64,000 nt of DNA, taken from positions 9,189,501 through 9,253,500 of the forward strand of contig JAWUZG010000084.1 in assembly GCA_036785705.1 (NCBI GenBank), in the 5' to 3' direction. Under the pieces are notes generated by a model. That model was not told the origin of the DNA and made no database searches. It saw only the letters and a program-made list of their open reading frames with translations. This document shows positions 1 to 14,400 of the stretch, piece after piece. The translations under genes were made by a program, and so were the position numbers. Every line of letters begins with the position of its first letter. Positions within the stretch are counted from its first letter, which is position 1. Source of the stretch: Acanthornis magna (lineage: Eukaryota > Chordata > Aves > Passeriformes > Acanthizidae).

Positions 1-3000
1 AAAACAGAGCAAACAAACAGGACATCTCTTAAAATGTACAGTGACTTACGCACACACTTAAAAATCACTAATTATATTTTAATTAATCTTCTGAAGCCTG
101 TGAAATGATTCATGTTTACAACATGTGACCACCTAACCGCGGGTGCTTTGTCAAAAGAGAAGGGCTTTTTTTTTTTCTCCCCTTAAGAACAACAAGGATA
201 AAAAGGTGAAGGATATAGACTCAAACTTGGACAATGAAACCTATGACTCAGCATTATAAGAACAAGCCAAGGTAAGGCATGATTTGATTTGCAACTAAGC
301 TTTTGGTTGCTACAGCAACTTCATTACTTCAGAAGATATTAGAAATACTTCCATTTTTCATCCTCATAATACAATCTGTTAAAAGAAATCATGCAAATAG
401 TTATTTTGTTTGGTAAGAATTAATCATCAATTTGAAGGCTAAGTCTACAAAGACCAAGAAACAACCCTACCCTTCTCACCAGATCTTTCACAAACCTGGA
501 ATGTAAGTACAGAGAGAAAGGTAGGAATATCTGACATTCACTGCCCTAATCATTGAAGATAATAGGACTCGACTTTCAGGCAGGTATTCTAATCACAACG
601 CAAACATGTCATCAAGTAAACAGTGCACATTTAAAGTTTCAGGATGGAAAACTCAAAAGGGTTAGCACGAGATCAGTACAAAAAACCCCATATTACCTCA
701 GGCATTTAGCATATGACACACAGGAAAAAATACAGTTTCAAATGAAACATTTCAAGCTTTTCCCTTTTTTGCAAGGACTGAACACTGATACATACCTAAG
801 ATAAAACCTTTTCATAAAGACTGCTTGCAGACCCATCAGCTCCAGTCAGCCATTAAGAGTTCTCATGATTAAGCCTGAAGCATTCATAAGCATTCAAAAG
901 TGAAGCACAGTCATTAAAAAGAACCATGCTTGCCCCCTCCCTGTTTTCTGGAAAAGAATTCATTAATGCCTTCACTCCTCTCTTTCTGCCCAGGGAAAGA
1001 AAGAAAGGGGAGGGAAGAAGATTAGAGCAGAACACCGCCTACATTGCCATCATTTCCTCCCAACAGGTCAGCCACACAGAGAAAAAGGACCAAAACTGGT
1101 CTCTGTGTTGGTTTCAGTGCTTCAGACTGGCTTAAGAGAAACAAACCATAATTAACTTGATTTATGTAACTGATGTGAGTTTGAGCACTTAATGTTAGTT
1201 GATTTGACACTGAAGTTAAAACTTGCTGAAGATGCCCAACCATGACCACATCCACTCAGGGTCATCATTCCCTCCTCACATGTTTCAAAATAAAGGCAAT
1301 AAATTTAAACCAAGATATATTGAGAAACCATAATTATGGTATTATATTCCAGGTAATTCCTAAAACCAGAAAACAGATATTTAAATGATGCATCATTTTA
1401 ATTAGCTCTCAGCATTTGTCCCTGGCCACACAACTTCTGTGTGAAGACCACAGCAGCTTTGCAGAGTTAAGTTTACAGACAACCACCTTCTGGGTTTCCT
1501 CCCACCTAGAATAAGTTAATCAGCTTGTTCTGTAAAGCCAAATTAAATGCATTCTTTCAGGAAAATATCCCTATTCAAATTAATTACTTAAAGGAAAGCA
1601 CAAACAGTCATTGCAAGCATGATTTTAATGGAAATTCTTATAAATTTGGAGCACTTCAGGGATGGGGGATCACACCTGTAAATTTCTCCTCGGATGTATG
1701 AATTAAAAATCTCTGCACTTTTGTAAGGTATGAAATGTATTAAAAAAGCACTGACCTGTTCCATGACTCCTACTTCAAAGCAACTAAATTATCAGGAATT
1801 ATTGTGTTTTACTTTAGAACTGCCTTCAAAATACAAAATTACTTCTGGTCTAAGTGATGCAGTAAGTTCAAAACTTTCCTGTTACAAACTTCCATACAAA
1901 GTAATCAGAAAACTCACCCTTAGTGCTCTTGGTAACTAGTTTTTGTCTCAACAATACGCAGTGTTAAAACAATTATCTAACGTGTTATGCTAATTTAAGT
2001 AGGCCACATTGTTTCAATTAGATTTGCCTTAAAGCTCTTCCAAATAAATCTAGTTGCAAGAGACATGCTTACCTTATTTTCTCTAAAAAGTTGTTAAATT
2101 AAAATTAAGTATTAGTCAACCCTCAGTTTCTTTGAGAAATTCAACACATTGCCTGTTGCTTACATCAAAGTATATGTATTTTTTATGAGTTTTGTTTTGC
2201 TGCAAATACACAGAGAAGCCTTTGTCAGAATACCATCAGTTATAGAAGCATGACCGAAATTCCTTCTGCATTTGGGAGGGAAAGGGGACTGAGGCGGGTG
2301 TCATTTATCACCAAGCTGCTGTGACTTTACTCATCACCAAATGCAACACCATGCAAACAATAAAAGGCAAAACTACCATACATACCTTAGTTTTACTAAG
2401 GGATATAATTCTAAAATTAAGATCAAATAAAAATCTGTGAGACTGCAAGCCTTGTTTCCTTTCCTGTTCACCAAACATATGTGTGAGAAATTAAACTTTT
2501 ACCTAAGCTTTTATTTCCCTCATCATCACAGGATCAAAAACTTCAAAAGTTTGGAAGTAATCCAATTACTTCTTACTTACCTTATAAATGAGATATGAAA
2601 ATACATGCAAAGAAGCGGTTCTAGGAATAAATGCCATACAAGTACCTCCATTACAATATACCAGAAGGTGAGATCTAGCAAGTAAGTGACAATCTATCCT
2701 AACTCAATATTTGCTTTTGACCACTTTACATTTAATTGCAGGTGCTCACAAAGTTTTAAAAAGATAACACTGATCTCTGCTCACTGCAGAATATTTTTAT
2801 CTGGAATCATAATATTAGATAGTCACCAGTAAGTTATTTTTGCTTTGAAATAATATTTACATAATGTTACATCAGCAAACACGTCCCAGACAGTTCTTCC
2901 TAGGGGTACATCAGGCCAGAAACAAGCAGCGTCAGGAAGAAGCTGTTGCATCTCAGCTGAGCTGACAAACTTTCACTCTTCAACTTTATACAAATGCAGC

Positions 3001-6000
3001 AGTAATTACTCACTTAACCTGACAGCAGTTCCCACATCGCTCATTCCCACGAACCACACCGGGCAGAAGGGGATGAATGTCTCCCTGCAGTGCTAAGAAT
3101 TGCTGAAACCCCAGTGTCCCGTCCTTCCAACCACTTTTCAGGACCAGCCACAAATGCCTTTTCCACATAGAGCCACTAATAAAATCAATGCTTACAACCC
3201 CTGGCTGCAAAGAGGTGTTCTGCCTATAGGGATGTTTAAAAAACATTACGTAGCAGTTGTGTTGATTAGATTGTTCTATCCAATTATTTTGGATATTTAA
3301 GCAACCCCTTCTCAGATTCTCCCAGTTCTCCCAAAACAACTTCACCATCTTAATAACTCACTCTTTTTCTCCATTTTCCAAGATTTCCTGTGACATCCCC
3401 AATACTTCAGCTCCTGCTTCTGCCCTTGACACCTTCTGAATTTAGGAACTGTCTGTAGTATGAAAACTTCTGGTCATATCCAGGCATCTGCAAACCAGGT
3501 TTTGGTAGGGTTTTTTTAATAGAAGACTAAGATATCCTGGTCATTCCTAGTGGAACTGCTATTTCCCAACCTTTTTCGAGTTTTATATTGGCTTTGTGGA
3601 AAATACTGTTTCATATCTTCATCACCCCTAGAAAATCAGAACGGTCTCATTACCAAGAAGTACACAACTTTTTACATGCTAATTTTAAATTCTAAAAGGG
3701 AACAGGTGATGAATATACTATAAAAAAAAAATCCCAAGAAACAAGACCACCTCTTTTCCCCCAGCATTTAGATTGAACAAGCTAAAGATCTCAGCCTTAC
3801 TTCATGGTTACTCTAGTATACCTGAACAGTTTTCTCACTTTCAAAAAAATGGGGAAGAGGAGACAGATTAGTTTTCACACTAACGATGGAATAGGAAATA
3901 TTAAGTATAAAATGAGACACAATTTTCAAACTTCCAAAGGATTGGCATAATAAGTTAACAGATGGGAACATAAAACTATGGGATCTGTGTTACTGAGTGT
4001 CTTTGAAGAGAACAAGAGTACACATAAAATGCCTGATGATTTGTGGACCTGTCTTTCAGCTTTGGTACATCATCTAAAACAGAACAGACATGGGATGTAT
4101 CTATGCTAAACAGCTTTTCTGCACATGGAAATACTTTGAAGCCCTGTGAAGCTGTGTGAACAGTTTTCATAAGGTCTAAGCTTCTGGCACAGAAAAAATA
4201 AGTCTGTAAGAAGCTCAAATTAAAATCATAATGGCTCTACAAGTATCTAAAAACACTGAAAAAAAAACCCTTCAATGGATTTCTCTCAACCAAGAAAACA
4301 TCCCCTCAAGCATGACATGCTTGGTGCTATAAAGAAATTAGAGCTGGAATACCAGGGACTGTGAAACTACTACCCTCTAAGACTAGACTTTAGACACTTT
4401 AAATTCTGATTTATTCCTGATCTAACATCCTAAAATGTCAAAGCCATTCCCAGGTTACTTGTGTTCCAACAGATTCATTTTGCCATCTAAGACAGAGAAA
4501 AGCACTGCAATTCTACTACAGAAGCTTCCAAATGTTTGTTCAGCCTCAAGACACATTGTAAACCTCACAAGTGATGTGTTATTATAGAAGACTTTTCCTT
4601 CCGCATTGCAGGCTAAAAACAGCATAATAAGGATCTAGAAGACTACAGAAGATGTTCTCTAGGTTTTAACTCAAAATGTCAGAAGGTAAGTACACTGCAG
4701 GCTTCACCAGATTTCTTTTAAAAAAATTATCAAACGCAGAGAAACCTGAAAATCAGATTTCCCCAGATGCACTTTTACACTTATTTCCAAATGCTTGAGC
4801 TTGAAAGATTTCTAAATATTTTTTAGCTAATTTAATTATCCAAAGTATGCTATTAATTCTGTAAGCATGCTGAAAAACATTTAAAAGGTGCTTCAGCAAT
4901 CTTAACTGGGAATTGTTTAAATGATGAACAAGTACTACACTGCAGGAGCAGCTACTTGTAATGAAATTTCCTCATGATGGCAGCATAAACCATTCTGATG
5001 AAGTGCTAAATGGCAATGCACATTCCTACTCATACAGAAGTGAGATCTCAACTGCTTCAGAAATTGTGTTCACTACCTTTTTTCTCCTCTTCACATTGCC
5101 ATTTCTACACCATTTTAGAGTCTTCAGATTTAGTCCCCAGAATTCCACAAGAGTATTATTCTACTTCACACAAACAATTTATCAAGAAAGGTGTTACACT
5201 ACAAAGTAATTTGACAAGTGATAGTTTTATGCAGCTTCTCCATACATTCCATTAGATTTTGTATCGTTTGTATATTCTGCTTTGAAAAGTCTATGACAAC
5301 TGCACAATCTACACATCTGTGTGAATCGCTAAGTCAATGCTTGAATCAAGATCTATGAAGTTCTTCTGAACAATGATCTTCCATCAAGTTCTGTTTGTTT
5401 TTAGTTTTTCTGCACCACAAAGAGGACAGTACCATGACTTGCAAGATCCCATTGCCAGAAGGATTCTGAAAATCTGGCCCTTTGTCTTGCCTTCCACAGT
5501 GTACAAATCACTAAGATTTTATAGCCAGTTATATAATTTTATAAGGCATGAAATTCATTGAGTTCAAAATCTGCATAGATTTCCGCTTATAAACAAATTA
5601 CATCAATCAAGTGCGTGTTGATTAAGAAGAGGTCTGAGATTAAAAAGATCACCATGCTTGGCAAGATTTTTAGAAGTTTGTACGAGGGCACATCACTCTT
5701 TTCAGACTGTGTTGAAAGCGTGGCTTTGCTGAGGCTCTTACTTCCAGAATCTCATTGCTTGCCACTTGAAAAGGTCAGCCAATGTCCCCCTCAGATCTGT
5801 CACCACAAGCTGTTTCTTAACTGAGTTCTATCAAAATAATCTGAGTCTTTCAAGCCATACAGTAGAGTATAAAGTAACCCAAACCACTGAGCCAGCAGGT
5901 GAGGATGGGACAATATGAACAGTTATGTTTAGCTGATCCAAGGGGACAGTAAGCTCCTGGAGGAGAAAAGACTGATGAGTAAGAATGAGTGATGTCCTCA

Positions 6001-9000
6001 ATCTCCTGCTCAGTCACAAGCTTTGTATCTGTCTACAGCCTTTAAAAGGGCACTAAGCCCTCACTTCTTTCTTAGAACACCTACACAGAGTTTAAAGACC
6101 AAAAGTGTAACTTGATTTATTTCATCTTCACATTACCGACTAGCTCTACTTAAAGATACCTAAAAACCTTACCAATTAATCTCTGATTAATTTTTAGCTG
6201 TTTAAAGAAAGCAATCTCGACACTCCATCAAAATGAAGATAAACTGCCACTCACCCTATTTCTAGATGTTAACAAACACTGAAAGAATAAGCATTCACAA
6301 GGAAAGGAAAAATGAAATAACTGTCAGTTTGGTTTAGATAGAACTGGTTTAAAAGCTAGGAGAAACACAAATTAAACATGTTTCTAACCCATAAAATGCA
6401 GGATGTATGTACTTGTTCTGGGTTGGTATTCCTGGACAGAGCAAATAAACACTCTTGTAACACCCAAAAAGCAGCAGGGAAGGCTTTTTGGCTGTAGTAA
6501 GCTTTTCCTATCTCTTTTCATGTCTTGGCAGTTTTATCTGCACTATGGTAAGGAGGGTGGTTAACACTAATTTTCTCAAATCAGACTCAGATTACACTGA
6601 CTGAAAAGACTGGCCATATCTTAATTTGAGGGTTTACAATAAGAAGATTAAAACCAACCAGCAGCATCTTTGTTTTTAAGCACTACACTCACTGAGCAGA
6701 AAACACATACCACATCAGAGAAAAAGTAGCTGTCATTACAGCCCATCTCCCAAACATTCATGGTTTCTAAGAGAATTATCATTCCTCCAGAAACCTCCCA
6801 TTTTCTTCTCCATACACCTTTACAGTACAGCTAGTTTGGCCAAGACAGCAGCAGGGTTTTACCACATTTCCACTGCTTAACAGGATTTTTCAAATGAGCA
6901 GCAAAGCCTGGGAGCAGCTGGAGCTTCAGAGGAGGATTGTTTCATTATCAGTAGCAAGAAGCAGAACAGCTGAAGCAGAGTAAAAAGCCAAGCTCTCCAT
7001 CCAAAAGGACAGTTATGATGTTTAAAAATCACAGCCTAAAATCAAGACTCTGCTGCTAGTATAGACATTTGCGTGCATTATTATATAAAGACAACATAAT
7101 AACAGGAGTCCTATATAAATTTACTACATTTTGTTCCTTTATGTAAGCTTAGTTTAATTTGAGAAACATGACGGCAATTGAGTTACATGAAAGAACTACC
7201 TAGATGTAATTAGAAACCACAACTTCCACTGGTTTCAGAAAGGCACTTCAAAAATATAATGACATATTCATGGCCATATTGTGACATAAGAGAGCCTACA
7301 ACCAACTTAAAAGAAGCAATAGGAACTGCATAACAGTCTGTCAACGAAAAAAGAGAAAAGAAAAACCAATAAAAAGGTGTATTTGGCAAGACAAACTTTA
7401 CCTCCCAAATTATCTGTTCCTCTGGTCCTGTTTTGCACTGTCAGAAGCTATCAGAAAACAATAATTTTTACACAGATGTAATATGCGATAAATACTGCAT
7501 GAACCAATTTTTTAATAATCAGACAAAAGCTTTCATATGTAGGAGATAACTAGTTGAACACAAATTTAAGTAAGAAAAAGTCTGAAGTCTTAAAAAGCAA
7601 GAGAAATAGAATACTCAAAATTAGATCCAAAGCATGACCTAACAACTGAAAGTAGAGAAATGCAGAGATAATGCATAATGAATGTCCGGCAGTAAACCGA
7701 TCAGTAAGCAGGAGGTACCCAGCCTAAGCCAGCACTGCAATATGGCAGCGAAAAAGACAAAATTCAATGTCAGGATACATCATGACAGCTATTTCCAGAA
7801 AAGATAAGGAAATATTTTAAGCAGCCTTTAACTGTGTTTCAGCAAGTCTTTATCAAGAATATCATGCTACATTCTAGACGATCCACATTTAGAAACCATC
7901 AAATAGGTGCATGTAAAAAGGGCTTTGTGTATCTGGAGAAGAGATCAGGGGACATCAAGTACTGTGTCATTTACAACAAGCCAGGGCTCATGGACTTGAT
8001 AAAACACAGCACGAGCAGAGAACACTTGAGCAAAAGCAAAGCCAAGCTGGTGTCTGAACCAGAGCGACTAAAGATGGGACACTGTGACATCTGATAGCCC
8101 AGGAACACATCCTGCAGATGTGACTACGCTGCTGCTGGAGGAAAACTAACGCTGCTGGGTTGTCCTGCACTGCACAGGTGTGTGAGCTGGGCCTTGTGTT
8201 CTATCCTCTGCTCAGCATGGACAGGCATTAATGTGAAACTTCTTCAACCCTCAGTTCTATGCGGTGTGTAAACAAACCAACCAACCAGTAATACAAATAC
8301 CAGAGAAGGGAAAGTTGCCTTCATTAAAAAATCAGGAATGGCAGGAGACCAACAGATACCAGACTGACACTATCTAAGACACATCAGAACCTTGAGCTTC
8401 CTAAATTTATTTCTAACACAATCTGGTAGGTACAGGAAAAAGAAAAAAAAAAGCCCTCAAACAAACATAAAAAAACCCCAGATGCAATTAATCAGTCCAC
8501 GAGATGACAATGTGGTGAAAATCAGAAGACACAACTGAGTCAATGCCTGCTTGCAGACATCAGCCTATTGTTTGCAAAAATTAGAAACAAAAGGCAATTC
8601 ACATATTTACTACTATTTCGTAACATTGTCCATGGAAAGAATTTGTGACTGTTTGTAAGTATCAGTAAATATTTTGGATTCTACTCCATATCTAAAGCCA
8701 TGAAACTTCAATTGTGCAAACTAAACCTATTCATTTAAAATTTCAAAACTGAATCAAGAATACTCAGTAAGAAGTCTTCCATCTGTAACATACTAGAAAA
8801 CAATCTGTTATGAGTTTACCCTGCTAAGCTACTATGCAAAGTAGATTTAACGCTACTCTTCTTTTCTTGTGTCCTTAAACTAGCTTGGTTCCAGCAACAG
8901 TGCTGGAATCTCCTCCTTACTCCCCACCAACCAAATGAATGACAAGGGTATTTTCTTCTTGCTGTCGAAGTAGGAGTTCAATTATCACACAAAATTTCAT

Positions 9001-9298
9001 TAAGAATGTACCTTCCTCTGATATGATCCTAAGTCCGTGTCAGGAATGCCAGCTTGCTCTGGATTCATTAGATTGTCCCAAAAGTATAAACCCACTTTGT
9101 TGCTATTCAACCTGTGCAGCCAAGATGTCCAACCTACTGAGACAAGGATGTTAAAAGCGTCAAATGATCTAACTAAATATAGAGAAAGGAAGATATTCCT
9201 GCTTCATCATAAAAGCACAAACAGAAACACCCAAAATCTTGCCCCAAATTAATCTGAGGAAGACTTTGGAGTATAAACCTCACCCCTTCCCAGTGGAG
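1..9298. other. Intron 3, distal part: no recognised element
   Basis: This is AT-rich unique sequence with only short chance-length open frames. I see no CR1, LTR, tRNA or exon. A patch around 7820-8250 is less AT-rich and has an 86-codon plus-strand frame (7834-8094) that I do not recognise. Confidence 0.6.
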
Positions 9299-9500
9299 AA
9301 TCACAGAGATATAGAAAAGCCTAGACAGGAAAAGGTGTCAGACAATCATGTGGTCCAATCCTTTGCTGAAAACGAGACTTTAAATTAGATGATCCAGGGT
9401 CATCCAAACCGAGTCTTGAATATTTCCAGCAAGGGAGATTGCACCTCTTTTCTAGGCAACCTACTCATACTTAACTGTTACCAAAATGAAGAATCACCTT
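9299..9500 (-). mobile_element. CR1 LINE 3' fragment
   Basis: This is a degenerate CR1 3' end in reverse orientation. It reads from an 'aatcacagagat' tail through 'tggtccaatccttt', 'gtcttgaatatttccagcaagg' and 'ctaggcaacct', matching in order the landmarks of the CR1 3' region. Heavy divergence suggests an old insertion. It lies within PLEKHA7 intron 3, in the same orientation as the gene. Confidence 0.75.
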
Positions 9501-11410
9501 TTCCCCAACTGATCAGGGATGACAGTGAAGGCTTGGGAATGCTACACTTGGATGGAATAGTACCTTTACAGCCCCTTCAAGCCCCAAAGAATCTAAGCAC
9601 AATCCTTGTCACGCAGGTTTTCTTAGGTGTGCATTTGTTAAAAGTGAAGGGGGTAGGAGGATGGATTTGCTAAGCTCTTCCTTACGCTAGAAATAAATAT
9701 TATGTTAAAGAAGCATTCATAGATTTTTAACCAATACACCATGAGTACTAGACTTGGCCATAGAACAGCTGACAAGAACGATCACACTGGAATATATTTG
9801 GCTAAGAGGCACTTGCTCATTAGCGCTTCAGCAAGAAGACTCACGTAGAGTGGCATTAGTCAGGGAAATACACGTTTCCAATACTCTGGGCCAGCCTTGC
9901 TTTCAATCCAACAAAAAACTTCTGGCAGGCAGTTAAGAGCTGCCATTTGCAAACAGAGGTGGTATTTGGCATCTTTGCTCAGACCCCAGCTCCTGGAATC
10001 ATGTAATGACTTGAGAACGCATGCTTTCAACTTATAAAGATGTTCCCAATATTCACATTTTAAGAGAAAAAAATAGGCCCTGAAGATACTCAGGGGGGAA
10101 AAAAAATAAGATAAAATATGGGGGTATAAAAAAAGAGTAAGAGCCCAATAAATCTAGAAAATGTTAAGCAATTCTAAAGAAGTATAGATTCCCGACATTC
10201 TATTGCACTCCACTGATAAATTATAATCAGGTCCACAATTACACTGCTTTTTGCATTTTACTCAGAAGTTGCTCCTAATTCTTAAACTATAACCATTTCC
10301 CTTGTATGCTCTTTTCCCTTCCCCCTGCAACAAAAAATCAGAATTTGACCTTGTAGAGACAGTAGCTCAAAATGAATTTAAAAAAGCAAAACCACATACA
10401 ATTCTTTGGCTTTACTGTTTCTCAGTATCCTGAGAACAGTACTGCCCCACTTATCCTGCATTTTTTTTCCTGTACCTTACTATATATCCTTTTAAAAGTA
10501 AACAAGCTATATAAAGTATAGGCATAAATGGCACAAGAAAAATTTCCATTCAAGCGAAGTCCACAAAGCAGCAAAGGCAATTTGGTGATTTTCTCACAAA
10601 GCTGTCACAGTCCTTCACAATGAAGATCAAAATAAGACACATGTAAAAGTAACCGTTTGAGCCAAGCACAGCAAAGTCTTAAAGAAGAATTAGAGCAAGA
10701 CAATCACAGATGCCTGTACTGACATTTTTAAGCTGACTATAACTGGCTTGAAGTCTTGCTACAGCATCACTGACAGTAATGGAGCTCCTCAGTAGCAGTG
10801 GTTTGATTGAAAACAAAAAAAGTTTTTTAAAAACAAGTATTTACTTGCAAATATTTTATCTCACACACTAAAAAACACAATAAACAAAGAAGATTTGAGC
10901 AAACATCTCTCTTGCAGAGCACTCTACCATTTTTTGAACACATATACACAAAAAATCCTGTATGACAAACATTCTTCTTCTGATTTTGTCAAATTTATGA
11001 AGTTTCCATAGTTGTATTATGTTTTTTAAGCAAACTAAGGCAGAAATGCTTATAAGATGCCAAAATTCAGGGTTGCCTTTAAGGATGCTTTACCATACTT
11101 TCTCACAGCCATTCCTCAGCACAGAACTAAAAAGGAAACCAATGCAAAAGGTGACCAAAAGCCAAGCTTCATAAACCTTCTAAATTTACTAAGAAAGACA
11201 GTTTTAAACAACACTAGACGGAAGGCTATGTAGAGCTGCCATTTGGAGGGTGAAGAAATATGCTGACAGAAACCTCATGACATCAAACAAAGAGAGATGC
11301 AGGCTTCTGGGAGGGTGTAAGTCCATGCAGCAAAGGCTGGAGACCAACTGGCTACAAAACAGATTTTTACAAAGAGCTCCTATGGGTCTTCATGAAGATG
11401 TTGAACACAG

Positions 11411-11428
11411 TTTATTTATTTATTTATT
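11411..11428. repeat. (TTTA)n short tandem repeat
   Basis: About 4.5 perfect copies of TTTA lie in the intron. Confidence 0.9.
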
Positions 11429-14400
11429 ACACAATTTTCATTCTACATCTTGGCCTCTTCACTATGTTAGAGCAGGGAAATGCAGAAAACAAGCAACAAA
11501 ACACAGAATCTCCACAAGAGAGTATTACCTTCAAGCCTCCTAGAACAAGCAGTACCAGGAAAGCAGGGTCAGGAACAGATAGTCCTTGTCTCAAAACCAA
11601 GAACTAGCGTGTCACAATAAGCTGGTTCACTAACAAGGACTGACGTGCTCCTGCAGAAAAGTACAGGCTGACAAAAAGAATTATGGAAGCCTCAACATAC
11701 TTTGCCGACTATAAGTTCCTTGTCCCTGTCACCTGGAAACAGATCTGACAAAAATCAGTTTCAACAAACTCCAAAAAGACCCCCCTAACACGCAGAGCTC
11801 CTTTAGTCCTCCAGGTACACTCTCCAGAAGACTTCCATTATTTTCATGAAACTGGATGTTCCCACTCAGAATAAAGACGAAGCTTTAACAAAGATAGAAA
11901 TGGAAAATTACACTATTGATGCTCCTTGTCTATCTGAGAGAGATATAAACACTGAACTTTTTGAAGTATGAAGACGTAAAACTTATTTCTATTTTAAAAA
12001 TACATGACATTATTTTAAAACAGGCTTTCACAAGAATTTTTTCAAATTGCATTTTATTCCAGTATTCCTATTTTCCTACTGCCTCAGGAATACTCACGAA
12101 CATAGATAAAACCATACACCACTACATTCTACAGATTTATCATGAAATTTTCTTGGCTTAAACCTGTTTTCTTTAAAGCACACACTTAAACATAAAATTT
12201 TATACTCTTCCTGCTTGCCAATTCAGAAGAGAGATTTTGTCCAAATCTAACTTGTTTCCTTCAGCAATTTCATCAAATTCTTTCTGAACTATTTTTATAA
12301 TTCTGAAAATTGTAGTCCCTCATCAAAATAGAGACACCTAAAATAATTGTCATCTTGCATTAATTACAACCTGGTATTTCCAGTGAAGAAGAAATGCAGA
12401 GAATCAAATGTGTGACAAGCCCATTTTAAAGGAAATCCCTCATTCCTGCATTTTTTCTTCACATTAAACGGTATTCTATTATTTAGAAATCTTCACAACT
12501 GATAGACTGGATCTTACATTTGTAATTATTTCTCACTGATTATACGCCATAATCACCACTACATTTTACTAATATAATTTCTTTTTGTAGATAAAAGTTA
12601 CTGTTCCCAACTGTCCCCCTCCCAAAAACACAGAAATAGACACATTTTATCTAATAAAACTCTGAGGGATTAACAAATATTATAGTAAGATTTGTTACAA
12701 AGCAACAAAATGAAACACCAAAACCCAACTCACAATTCCTATGCTCTTTGTTGGATTTCATTACAAAACAGACGTAGGACAACATTTCAGTTTCACCACC
12801 TCAAGTTAAAAATATGAGCTTCTTTTACCATCTGTGGAAACTATTTTGCAGGCAGTCAATACCACAAAGATCAATAAACCCTATAATGGATTTCCTTCCT
12901 AAACCTTTGCAAAATAACTACATATTAGCATAAAAAGCAGACAGCAGAAGATTGCAGATTAGCTGCAGTTTTCAACATGACTACATAAACATTTGAAGAA
13001 CAATAAACAATTTATCTCATTTATTCAAATGAATCATTTCAATTTGCTCACCAGGAACTATATACGGACAGGTAATCCTTCTCCTTTCTGGGATACACAC
13101 AAGTGTGCCTCCTGTAATTTGGTTTAATCCACAAACACTTCGAGAACGCTGTCCAGCAGCACAGTCCCATTCCCTACACTGTCAATAATTGTCTCCTGCA
13201 GAACTGTAAGGAAGGCATGCCATCTTGCAGGAAGGGCTCCCCTTGCATTCATCTTTACAATTAAGCTGGCTTTTCTTGAAGCTGTTAAGCAACACATTTT
13301 GTTAAATGTCACACCAAGTGCATTCCATGAGATGGAATGTACTGCAGTGTCCCTGCAGAAAGCACATCCTCCCACCACAACTGTAGACTTGAATGCTTCT
13401 TTGTATTTGGTGTTTTTATTAAAAAGGACAAAAATACCAAGTTTTTTACAATAGTAACTCACCATGTACCAAAACAATGGCTTGGTATTTTGCAAAGTTC
13501 TTGAAAAGGGAACATAGTCAGTTTCCCCATCTCAAAAAGTAGCAAAACAGACTAAGTGCCCTGTCCCCAGGAAATTCTACAAACCTAAAGTACATATCAG
13601 AACATATCACTGATCTAACCTGGGTGTCTGCATATCCTTATATTCAGTTTCCACAAATAGTACATTAAAGCCTAAACTATGTTAAAAGAATTCATAACTG
13701 TATTCTAAACTTCACAAGACATTCATTGTCTATCAGCATTGGTAAAGGGCCAATTTTTTAAAACAAAAGTTTAATGCTCTTGCAATAAAGCTTTAACAAA
13801 GGTCTCGTTTAGCAAATTATTACTTTTTCCTGACTCTGTCAAAGGATTTTTGGCATAGTAACTTCATTTCAAAGCTCACATCAAATCTAAGGTAAGATTT
13901 CATAGGTAGAACTACTAAATTTTAGTTATCCATTGTTTTTATTTAACTGGAGCTATTTTAGTTCTGCTCATGGAAGTGACAGGCATAAAAAGCAAAGGCT
14001 AAATAAGAGGGATCTAAGAAAATGAATGTAAAAAAAAGTAAAATAAAATTTCTTAAGATGGGCAGTGTATAAGCCAAACTCTTTAAGGACAACTGTCAAA
14101 TCTCAAGAAATGCCTGGTCTCCTGGGAGGTCTGAATCTCCAAGATGTGCTCTACTTAATTCTCATCTGCCATGCCGTTCCACCGAACATGTCATTTTCTA
14201 AAAAGCTAAGAAGTCCAACAAAGATCCCATTGCTACTGAAAGAAACAGTCCTGTTCCTTTCCCTGCCTTCCCAGCGCTTCCTCTGCACTGGCACTGATGC
14301 CTGTGCAGCCCTGCAGCCAAGGAAAGGGCAAGTGATTCAGCTGAAATCAGTCTCCCACAGGACATGTTTCTCAGCTAGAGCAAAGGAGTGAGCTGGAGCA

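Noticed and set aside
3380..3400. HPVTGQ-like sequence as a possible PLEKHA7 exon 4
   Set aside because: The minus strand gives only D-V-T-G-N, without the expected flanking residues or splice sites.
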